Shown here one piece after another: positions 15,720 through 22,460 of a stretch of DNA of 32,440 nt. A program made the position numbers and the translations under genes. Every line of letters starts with the position of its first letter. The first letter of the stretch is position 1. Source of the DNA: an uncultured Clostridia bacterium (GTDB taxonomy: Bacteria > Bacillota > Clostridia > TANB77 > RGIG9151); contig CAKSUD010000011.1 in assembly GCA_934500865.1 (NCBI GenBank), positions 1-32,440 of the forward strand, in the 5' to 3' direction. The notes below the pieces were generated by a model. That model saw only the letters and a list, made by a program, of their open reading frames with translations. It did no database searches and was not told the origin of the DNA.

Positions 15720-16610
15720 ATGGTTACAGCTGCTATGGTTAAAGAATTAAGAGAAATTACAAGCGCTGGTATGCTTGATTGCCAAAAGGCATTAAAAGAA
15801 ACAGATGGAAATATGGAAAAGGCTATCGAATTTTTAAGAGAAAAGGGACTTGCTACTGCTGCTAAGAAGGCTGGAAGAATTGCCGCAGAAGGTATTGTAA
15901 AGGCTTACGTAACAGACGACAAGAAAGTAGGAGTTTTACTTGAAGTTAACTCTGAAACAGACTTCGTTGCTAAGAACGAAGAATTCCAAACTTTCGTTTC
16001 AAACGTTGCTAAATTAATCGCAGATGAAAATCCTGCTGATGTTGAAGCATTAAAAGAATTAAAGTATGAAAACGAAACAGTTGGTTCTGCATTTACAGCT
16101 CTAATCGCTAAGATTGGTGAAAATATGAATTTAAGACGTTTCGTTCGTATTGCCGGAAATGTATGTTCATATACACACGGCGGTGGAAGAATCGGTGTTT
16201 TAGTTGAAGCAGAAGGTGCCCTAGACACAGACGAAAAGTATGAAGCTGCTAGAGACGTTGCTATGCAAATTGCTGCAATAAATCCTTTATACTTAACAAA
16301 AGAAGTAGTTCCTGCTGCTGACGTTGCTAAGGAAAAAGAAATTATCATTGCACAAATCAAAGAAGACCCTAAGAATGCTAATAAGCCTGAGCAAATCATT
16401 GAAAAAATGGTTGAAGGAAAAATCAATAAGTTCTATGAAACAAACTGCTTATTACAACAAGAATATGTTAAGGATAGCGAACTTAAAGTTGAAAAATACT
16501 TGGCTTCTAAAGGCGTTAAATTAACAAACTTCGTAAGATTTGAAAAAGGTGAAGGACTTCAAAAGAAGGAAGAAAACTTTGCTGAAGAAGTTATGAAACA
16601 AATTAAGTAA
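15720..16610 (+). CDS. tsf: Elongation factor Ts
   Basis: EF-Ts regenerates EF-Tu-GTP by displacing GDP. The 296-residue protein has the N-terminal UBA-like domain (MVKELREITSAGMLDCQKAL), the core motif ETDFVAKNEEF that inserts into EF-Tu, and a repeated core domain through MQIAAINPLYL. I took the ATG at 15720, preceded by AAGGAG and giving MVTAAMVKELRE as in other EF-Ts proteins; upstream in-frame codons back to 15675 lie in hairpin leader sequence and match nothing in the family. A terminator begins 6 bases after the stop. Confidence 0.98.
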   Translation: MVTAAMVKELREITSAGMLDCQKALKETDGNMEKAIEFLREKGLATAAKKAGRIAAEGIVKAYVTDDKKVGVLLEVNSETDFVAKNEEFQTFVSNVAKLIADENPADVEALKELKYENETVGSAFTALIAKIGENMNLRRFVRIAGNVCSYTHGGGRIGVLVEAEGALDTDEKYEAARDVAMQIAAINPLYLTKEVVPAADVAKEKEIIIAQIKEDPKNANKPEQIIEKMVEGKINKFYETNCLLQQEYVKDSELKVEKYLASKGVKLTNFVRFEKGEGLQKKEENFAEEVMKQIK

Positions 16611-16615
16611 GAACG

Positions 16616-16643
16616 AAGGTCATCCGAATAGGATGACCTTTTC
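16616..16643 (+). terminator. Rho-independent terminator after tsf
   Basis: AAGGTCATCC (16616-16625) and GGATGACCTT (16631-16640) form a perfect 10-bp stem with a five-base loop GAATA, followed by TTC. The T-tract is mostly inside the stem. It closes the rpsB-tsf unit, though some read-through into the next gene is likely. Confidence 0.75.
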
Positions 16644-16666
16644 TTGACATAACAGGAGGTACATAT

Positions 16667-17371
16667 ATGGAAACTCAATTTTCAAGAACTGAGTTATTAA
16701 TTGGCAAAGATGGAATAGAAAAATTAAATAGTGCAAAGGTGGCTGTTTTTGGCGTGGGCGGAGTAGGTTCTTATGTTGTAGAAGGACTTGCACGATGCGG
16801 AATTGGGAACTTTATTTTGGTAGATAAAGATGAGGTAGCACTTAGTAATATAAATCGTCAAATTATAGCTACTCATAAGACTTTAGGCATGCCAAAAGTA
16901 AAAGTAGCTAAAGAGAGAATTTTAGACATAAATCCCGATGCAAACGTCGAAATATACCAAGAGTTTTTTATGCCTGAGACAAAAGGGATTATAGATAATT
17001 CTGTGTCGTATATAGTTGATGCGATAGATACCGTAACAGCTAAAATTGAATTAGTTATTCGTGCACGTGAGCTGAATGTACCGATAATATCTAGTATGGG
17101 AACAGGGAATAAATTAAATCCGACAATGTTTGAAGTTACAGATATTTATAAAACAAGTGTATGTCCACTAGCTAAAGTTATGAGAAAAGAACTTAGAACT
17201 CGTGGAATAGAGAGACTAAAAGTAGTTTACTCGAAGGAAGAACCGTTTAAAACAGGAGTTATAGGAGAAAACGGAAAACAAGTTCCCGCAAGTGTGGCAT
17301 TTGTACCATCAGTTGCTGGAATGATTATTGCAAGCGAAGTAGTAAAGGATATTTTGGAATACAAGAAATAG
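16667..17371 (+). CDS. tcdA: TcdA-type tRNA threonylcarbamoyladenosine dehydratase (ThiF/MoeB/HesA family)
   Basis: This E1-like ATP-using enzyme converts t6A37 of tRNA to its cyclic hydantoin form in the TcdA branch. In the 234-residue protein the nucleotide-binding loop GVGGVGS lies at 29-35, followed by VDKDEVALSNINRQ (the acidic/Arg ATP site) and, near the middle, DAIDTVTAK. A CPLAKVMRKELR segment typical of TcdA/YgdL follows. The four zinc cysteines of MoeB/ThiF are not present, supporting TcdA. The ribosome site is AGGAGGT. The gene that makes t6A, tsaB, lies 4 kb downstream, a sensible functional link. I found no clear promoter in the 56-base gap from tsf. Confidence 0.85.
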   Translation: METQFSRTELLIGKDGIEKLNSAKVAVFGVGGVGSYVVEGLARCGIGNFILVDKDEVALSNINRQIIATHKTLGMPKVKVAKERILDINPDANVEIYQEFFMPETKGIIDNSVSYIVDAIDTVTAKIELVIRARELNVPIISSMGTGNKLNPTMFEVTDIYKTSVCPLAKVMRKELRTRGIERLKVVYSKEEPFKTGVIGENGKQVPASVAFVPSVAGMIIASEVVKDILEYKK

Positions 17372-17407
17372 AATTGATTAGTAAACATACATATAGTCAA
17401 AAATTAG

Positions 17408-17475
17408 GGAACGGTCCACTATTGTGTAACTTTTGCCATCTAAAGCATAGCATTAGTTGTTGACTGTTCCTTTTT
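17408..17475 (+). terminator. Terminator-like structure after tcdA with a long loop
   Basis: GGAACGGTC (17408-17416) pairs with GACTGTTCC (17462-17470) with one G-U pair and is followed by TTTTT. The 45-base loop is unusually long and may fold further (a CAC/GTG mini-stem at 17417-17426). It follows the tcdA stop by 36 bases. Confidence 0.5.
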
Positions 17476-17488
17476 ATAGTAGTAAAAT
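17460..17488 (+). promoter_or_regulatory. Sigma-A promoter of the methionine-lyase-like/walRK unit
   Basis: TTGACT (17460-17465), 17 bases, TAAAAT (17483-17488). Predicted transcription starts near 17495, leaving a leader of under 20 bases before the ATG at 17512. The -35 lies in the 3' arm of the preceding hairpin. Confidence 0.75.
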
Positions 17489-17511
17489 TATGGTGCAAAG
17501 GAGATAGAAAA

Positions 17512-18753
17512 ATGTATAATAATTATGGAATTAGTGAGAAAGTTGTAGAATTTTCAAAATTGGCTATGGAAAAAATTAAACCTCAGTTTGAACATATAGA
17601 AAAGATTGCTGAGTATAATCAAATGAAGGTTTTGTCTGCTTTTAATAAGCATAAGATATCTGAGGCTCATTTTATGGGAACGTCGGGTTATGGATATAAC
17701 GATTTAGGAAGAGATGCTATAGAAGAAGTATATGCAGATGTGTTTGGTACAGAGGACGCATTAGTAAGGTCTCAATTTGTATCAGGTACTCATACTATAT
17801 CTACCGCTCTTTTTGGAATTTTAAGACCGGGAGACACATTGCTAGCAATATCTGGCACACCGTATGACACATTACACGATGTTATAAATGGAGATGGAAT
17901 AGGTTCACTAAAGGATTTTGGCGTTAAATATGACGAAATTTCACTTGATGAAAATTCTGATATAGATTTAGAGAAAGTAATGAGTTATTTAAGAAGTAAT
18001 ACTGTAAAAATGATAGAAATTCAACGTTCTAAAGGATACGGTTGGAGAAAAACATTTTCAGCTGAATACATAAACTCGGTTATAAAAGAAATACATAGAG
18101 AATTCCCTAACGTAGTATGCTTTGTAGATAACTGTTACGGCGAGTTGGTTGATGAAATTGAACCATATGAAGCTGATTTGATTGCAGGTTCGTTGATTAA
18201 GAACTTAGGTGGAGGCATAGTGCCGATTGGTGGATATGTTGCCGGAAAAGGAAAATATGTTGAGCAAGTTGCATATAGACTTACAAGCCCCGGAATAGGT
18301 AAAGAAGCAGGAGCAACATTGGGAATAAATAAACAATTTTTACAAGGGTTATTCTTAGCTCCACATGTTGTATCTCAAGCCATAAAAACTGCTGTATTTT
18401 GTGCGGCAGTTATGGAAGAATTAGGCTACGAAGCTGAGCCAAAATCTAGCGAAATAAGACATGATATAATTCAATCGGTAAAAATTGGAGATAGAGAAAA
18501 GTTAATTAAGTTCTGTCAAGGACTTCAAAGTGCATCACCTATTGATTCACATGCAGTACCATATCCGTCTCCTATGCCGGGATATGCTGATGAAGTAATT
18601 ATGGCTGCAGGAGCATTTAATCAAGGTTCTTCAATAGAACTTAGTGCCGATGCACCGATTAGAGAACCATATATTATATATATGCAAGGTGGACTTACTT
18701 TTGAGTCTGGAAAGTTTGGGATTATGAAAGCAGTTCAAAGTATGATAGGATAA
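17512..18753 (+). CDS. PLP-dependent methionine gamma-lyase-related protein (YnbB/'aluminium resistance' family)
   Basis: This 413-residue fold-type I PLP enzyme of the Met_gamma_lyase family (PF06838) is common in Firmicutes. Marks are HFMGTSGYGYNDLGRD (N-terminal), VRSQFVSGTHTIS (PLP phosphate region), CFVDNCYGELVDE (Asp that pairs with the pyridine nitrogen) and SLIKNLGGGI with the predicted Schiff-base lysine at K230. The family is annotated as cystathionine beta- or methionine gamma-lyase-like, but its true substrate is not well established. RBS AAAGGAG precedes the ATG. It heads a run of genes with gaps of 7-67 bases through lonB. Cytoplasmic. Confidence 0.88.
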   Translation: MYNNYGISEKVVEFSKLAMEKIKPQFEHIEKIAEYNQMKVLSAFNKHKISEAHFMGTSGYGYNDLGRDAIEEVYADVFGTEDALVRSQFVSGTHTISTALFGILRPGDTLLAISGTPYDTLHDVINGDGIGSLKDFGVKYDEISLDENSDIDLEKVMSYLRSNTVKMIEIQRSKGYGWRKTFSAEYINSVIKEIHREFPNVVCFVDNCYGELVDEIEPYEADLIAGSLIKNLGGGIVPIGGYVAGKGKYVEQVAYRLTSPGIGKEAGATLGINKQFLQGLFLAPHVVSQAIKTAVFCAAVMEELGYEAEPKSSEIRHDIIQSVKIGDREKLIKFCQGLQSASPIDSHAVPYPSPMPGYADEVIMAAGAFNQGSSIELSADAPIREPYIIYMQGGLTFESGKFGIMKAVQSMIG

Positions 18754-18775
18754 ATAGAAAGGTTGGGTGTCCTAT

Positions 18776-19474
18776 ATGGGAAAAAAGATACTTGTTGTAG
18801 ATGATGAAAAACCAATTGTTGATTTAATCAGCTTTAACTTAAAAAAAGAGGGACATGAAGTAATAGAGGCAAATGACGGTGAAATGGGCTATAATATGGC
18901 ACTATCTGAGAAACCTGATTTGATATTACTTGATGTAATGCTACCTAAAATGGATGGCTTTACAGTTTGCAGAAAACTAAGAGAAAAGATTTCTACTCCT
19001 ATAATTATGATTACAGCAAAAGAAGAGGAAGTTGATAAGGTACTTGGTCTAGAGCTTGGTGCAGATGACTATATGACAAAACCTTTTGGTATTAGAGAGC
19101 TTATAGCAAGAGTTAAAGCTAATTTGCGTCGTACCGACATAGAAACACAACCTGAGAATAGCATGGATAGTTCAGATGAGTTCCATTATGGAGATTTATC
19201 TATTAATATGTCTAGATATGAAGTTAAAAAGAACGGAACAGTTATAGAACTTACATTAAGAGAGTTTGAATTATTAAAGTTTTTAGCCAATTACTCCGGT
19301 CAAGTTTTTTCAAGAGAAGCGTTGCTTGAAAAAGTATGGGGTTATGAATATTACGGCGATATGAGAACTGTTGATGTAACGATAAGACGTCTTAGAGAAA
19401 AAATAGAGAGTAATGCGGCAGAACCTGAATATATAATGACTAAACGTGGTGTTGGGTACTACTTTAAAAAGTAA
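18776..19474 (+). CDS. walR: WalR-type OmpR/PhoB response regulator
   Basis: This is a 232-residue two-domain regulator. The receiver domain (1 to about 120) has the acidic pair D9-D10, phospho-acceptor D53, T80 and K102. The C-terminal winged helix (about 135-232) has the recognition region RTVDVTIRRLREKIE and ends RGVGYYFKK. Similarity to WalR (YycF), including DDEKPIVDLI, LGADDYMTKPF, ARVKANLRR and WGYEYYGDMRTVDV, is very strong. WalR governs cell-wall hydrolase genes and is often essential in Firmicutes. The ATG at 18776 gives the canonical N terminus MGKKILVVDD; a GTG at 18767 is possible. The kinase follows after 21 bases. Confidence 0.93.
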   Translation: MGKKILVVDDEKPIVDLISFNLKKEGHEVIEANDGEMGYNMALSEKPDLILLDVMLPKMDGFTVCRKLREKISTPIIMITAKEEEVDKVLGLELGADDYMTKPFGIRELIARVKANLRRTDIETQPENSMDSSDEFHYGDLSINMSRYEVKKNGTVIELTLREFELLKFLANYSGQVFSREALLEKVWGYEYYGDMRTVDVTIRRLREKIESNAAEPEYIMTKRGVGYYFKK

Positions 19475-19495
19475 ATAATTCGGAGGTGCAGGTAT

Positions 19496-21265
19496 TTGAA
19501 ATTTTTTAGGACACTTCAATGGAGGCTTATGGCGATTTTATTTTTGCTTGTCATATGCCTTATGATAATGGTTGGAACATTTTTGATTTCTACCATAGAT
19601 AATACATATTCAAATAGTTTTATATCAGATATGCAAAAATTTGAACACGATTTGGAGAGCTCACAAATTATTGCGGACGATATTGTTTTAGATGATACAG
19701 AATATGCTTCTGAATTGTTTAAGGCTTTTAAAACGTACTTCCAAATAGATGATACGACTAAAAAAGGATATTTATTATCTCCATTGGGTGAAGTTATATT
19801 ACCTGCAAACAGAACTACAAATGATATAGAAATAACAGATAATATCATACTTGCAATGAGTGGAAATAATGGCAACAAGGTATTAGAAGAAAATGATTAT
19901 TTTGACTATGCAAAGCCTGTTATAATGCAAGGCGAGGTTAAGTATATATGTTATTTAAAGCAGAGTAAGGATACAATTAACGAAATAATTGGTTCATTAA
20001 AAAGAAGCATTGTATATGTTGTTTTAGTAGCTTTAGTTGTTTCTATTTTGGTTAGTTATATCGTTTCACGAGCCATTACAATTCCTGTTCATAAGCTTAC
20101 TAAGAGTGCTGAAAAAATGGCGAATGGAGATTTTACTCAGATAAAAGAACCTGAGTCCGGAGATGAGATTTCTCTACTCGCAAACAAATTTAATTATATG
20201 GGAAACAGATTAAAAAATACACTTAGTGAGATTTCACAAGAAAAGGGAAAGTTAGAGACACTACTTCAAAATATGAGTGACGGTGTTATTGCGTTTGATG
20301 CATCCGGTTTATTAATTCATGCTAACCCTTCGGCTCAAAAGATGTTAAATATCTCAGGAGAAAATTTAAGATTTGAAGATATATTTAGGGAGCTAGGATT
20401 TGATATTTCTTTTGAAGATGTTATGAAGGCTGAAAATGGAACTTTCTCAGGACAAAAGATTGAAATAAACGGAAAGTATTTAAACCTATTAATTGCTAAG
20501 GTTATGAATTCAGAAGAGAATAATAATTATGGAGCTATTGTGGTTATTCAAGATGTTACTGAACAAGAAAAGCTTGAAATTATGAGAAAAGAGTTTGTTG
20601 CAAATGTTTCTCATGAATTAAAGACACCAATTACTTCAATTAGAGGATATTCTGAAACACTATTAGATAGCAGTGATGATATTGATAGGGAGACTGCTAA
20701 AAAGTTTTTAGGGGTTATTAATGAAGAAGCCGAGAGAATGTCTAGGCTTGTTAGCGATTTATTAAAACTTTCTAAGATGGATTTAAAAAATGATAGTGAA
20801 AATAGAACTAATTTTGATGTGGTAAAGTTGGCAAGACAGTGTGTTGATAAGATTTACATCGAGGCAGATAAAAAGAAACAAGAACTTGTGTTATTTAATG
20901 ATTCAGATGAGAATATAAAGGCCTTTGCTAATGAGAGCGATATTGAGCAAGTTATATTAAACATTTTATCTAATGCTATTAAATATACACCTGAGAACGG
21001 AAAAATCGGGATTAAAGTAGAAAAAGTAACTGATGGTGCTGAAATTATTGTTAAGGATAATGGCATAGGAATTCCTAAAGAGGATTTGCCTAGAGTTTTT
21101 GAGAGATTTTATAGAGTAGATAAAGCAAGAAGCAGGGATATGGGCGGTACCGGACTAGGACTTGCGATTGCTAAAACTATGGTGGAGAGCAATGGTGGAA
21201 CTATTACGATAGATAGTGAGCAAAACGTTGGAACTGAAGTAAAAATTATACTAAAAAGTTTATAA
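19496..21265 (+). CDS. walK: WalK-type sensor histidine kinase
   Basis: This 589-residue membrane kinase is the partner of the preceding regulator. The order is TM1 (about 11-31), an extracellular domain of about 130 residues, TM2 (about 167-190), HAMP (about 190-242), an intracellular PAS domain (about 250-355), a HisKA dimerisation domain with phospho-accepting H373 in VSHELKTPITS, and a HATPase domain with DNGIGIPKEDLPRVFERFYR and GTGLGLAIAK. This is the WalK/YycG layout, near its usual 610 residues. A TTG start follows GGAGGTG at 7 bases. Genes for the usual accessory proteins WalH, WalI and WalJ do not follow; tsaB does. Confidence 0.92.
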   Translation: MKFFRTLQWRLMAILFLLVICLMIMVGTFLISTIDNTYSNSFISDMQKFEHDLESSQIIADDIVLDDTEYASELFKAFKTYFQIDDTTKKGYLLSPLGEVILPANRTTNDIEITDNIILAMSGNNGNKVLEENDYFDYAKPVIMQGEVKYICYLKQSKDTINEIIGSLKRSIVYVVLVALVVSILVSYIVSRAITIPVHKLTKSAEKMANGDFTQIKEPESGDEISLLANKFNYMGNRLKNTLSEISQEKGKLETLLQNMSDGVIAFDASGLLIHANPSAQKMLNISGENLRFEDIFRELGFDISFEDVMKAENGTFSGQKIEINGKYLNLLIAKVMNSEENNNYGAIVVIQDVTEQEKLEIMRKEFVANVSHELKTPITSIRGYSETLLDSSDDIDRETAKKFLGVINEEAERMSRLVSDLLKLSKMDLKNDSENRTNFDVVKLARQCVDKIYIEADKKKQELVLFNDSDENIKAFANESDIEQVILNILSNAIKYTPENGKIGIKVEKVTDGAEIIVKDNGIGIPKEDLPRVFERFYRVDKARSRDMGGTGLGLAIAKTMVESNGGTITIDSEQNVGTEVKIILKSL

Positions 21266-21283
21266 GATATGGAGAGAAAGAAT

Positions 21284-21943
21284 ATGAAATTACTTGCAAT
21301 CGATACATCTAATAAAATTGCTTCTGTGGCAGTTTTTGATAATAACATATGTTTAGGAGAAAAATTATCTGATGACCAAAAGACACATTCAGAAAAGCTT
21401 TTGCCGATTATGGACGAATTACTTACTGAACTTGGGCTTACAATAAAAGATATTGATTTACTTGCTGTGTCAGTAGGCCCAGGTTCTTTTACAGGAATAA
21501 GGATTGGAGTTGCAACTATAAAGGGAATAGCACAAGCGTTAGATAAATCAGTTATTGGTGTTACTTCCCTAGAGGGACTTATAGAAATGGGAAATAGTGA
21601 GAATGTTTGTGCCGTTATTAATGCAAAACATGGAAATGTATATGCACAAATTAAGTATAAAAATGAGCTTAAAACTCCTGATTGCAAAGAAATCTCTCAA
21701 CTTTTAAACGAGTTAAAAATGCTAAACGAAAAGTTTGTGATTGTTGGTGATGCAACTGAAGAATACGAAAGCTTATTTAAATCTGAAATTAATTGCGAGA
21801 TTTTGACCAAAAAGATAGAAACGAGTTTAGAGATTGGAAAAGTGGCATTAAATAAGTATTATACAGATGAAAATAATGCAAAAAATCCTAGTGAAATTAA
21901 CCCGATTTATTTAAGATTAGCCCAGCCAGATAGAGGTGTGTAG
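21284..21943 (+). CDS. tsaB: TsaB, tRNA threonylcarbamoyladenosine biosynthesis protein
   Basis: TsaB partners TsaD in making t6A37 of ANN-decoding tRNAs. The 219-residue protein begins MKLLAIDTSNKIASVAVF, an ASKHA-fold N terminus, and carries VSVGPGSFTGIRIGVATIKGIAQAL, the family signature. It lacks the metal-binding His residues of TsaD, as expected for the inactive paralogue. I took the ATG at 21284, behind GGAGAG (21271-21276), rather than the in-frame ATG at 21269, which would add five residues with no ribosome site. tsaD is not in the window. Confidence 0.95.
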   Translation: MKLLAIDTSNKIASVAVFDNNICLGEKLSDDQKTHSEKLLPIMDELLTELGLTIKDIDLLAVSVGPGSFTGIRIGVATIKGIAQALDKSVIGVTSLEGLIEMGNSENVCAVINAKHGNVYAQIKYKNELKTPDCKEISQLLNELKMLNEKFVIVGDATEEYESLFKSEINCEILTKKIETSLEIGKVALNKYYTDENNAKNPSEINPIYLRLAQPDRGV

Positions 21944-21950
21944 AAAAAAT

Positions 21951-22394
21951 ATGCAAAAAATTGTTATAGAAAAGATGACTATTGACGATATAGATAATGT
22001 GTTAGAGGTAGAAAAGGATTGCTTTTCTATTCCTTGGTCAAGAGAATCATTTTTAAGAGAAATTACAAATAACGAAATAGCATTATACTTAGTAGCGAAA
22101 ATAGAAAATAAAGCAGTTGGATATATTGGTGTCTGGAAGATTATAAATGAAGGACATATTACTAATGTGGCAGTACATTCAAAATATAGAAAGCTTGGCA
22201 TTGGTAATGAATTAGTATCTAGGCTGCTTTCTTTGTGTAGAGAAGATGGTATAGATGCTTTTACTTTGGAGGTTAGAAAAAGTAACATTGTCGCCCAAAA
22301 TCTATATAAAAAATATGGGTTCGTGGAGAGCGGAGTAAGAAAAGGCTATTACCAGGATAACAGAGAAGATGCAATTATTATGTGGCTAAATTAG
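21951..22394 (+). CDS. rimI: RimI, ribosomal-protein-alanine N-acetyltransferase
   Basis: This 147-residue GNAT enzyme is predicted to acetylate the N-terminal alanine of ribosomal protein S18. The acyl-CoA loop is in VHSKYRKLGIGNELVSRL, followed by FTLEVRKSNIVAQNLYKKYGF and the C-terminal RKGYYQDNREDAIIMW, the RimI signature. The usual tsaB-rimI adjacency supports it. I chose the ATG at 21951, 7 bases after the tsaB stop; a GTG at 21936 overlapping tsaB is an alternative and sits in the GAGGTG ribosome site. Confidence 0.92.
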   Translation: MQKIVIEKMTIDDIDNVLEVEKDCFSIPWSRESFLREITNNEIALYLVAKIENKAVGYIGVWKIINEGHITNVAVHSKYRKLGIGNELVSRLLSLCREDGIDAFTLEVRKSNIVAQNLYKKYGFVESGVRKGYYQDNREDAIIMWLN

Positions 22395-22418
22395 ATTTTA
22401 ACTAAGGAGAAAATAGAA

Positions 22419-22436
22419 ATGTTTTATCGTTTCTAA
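22419..22436 (+). CDS. Possible five-codon leader ORF before lonB
   Basis: An ATG-TTT-TAT-CGT-TTC-TAA mini-ORF (MFYRF) follows a near-ideal TAAGGAGA site (22403-22410) by 8 bases and ends 24 bases before the chosen lonB start. It may be a translated leader that affects initiation of the downstream gene, or coincidence. Confidence 0.25.
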   Translation: MFYRF

Positions 22437-22460
22437 ATAAAGATACGGAGGATGAGAGAT

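Noticed and set aside
15104..16426. Long minus-strand open frames opposite rpsB and tsf (up to 173 codons)
   Set aside because: They are mirror frames of highly expressed genes with biased codons; residue content is atypical and there is no ribosome site or family match.
16644..16649. TTGACA before tcdA as a promoter -35
   Set aside because: A -10 at 17 bases would fall on the start codon itself (ATGGAA), so it cannot drive this gene.
21109..21687. Minus-strand 192-codon open frame opposite walK and tsaB
   Set aside because: It overlaps two well-identified genes on the other strand, is Ser/Ile/Pro-rich in a mirror-frame manner, and would need transcription against both.
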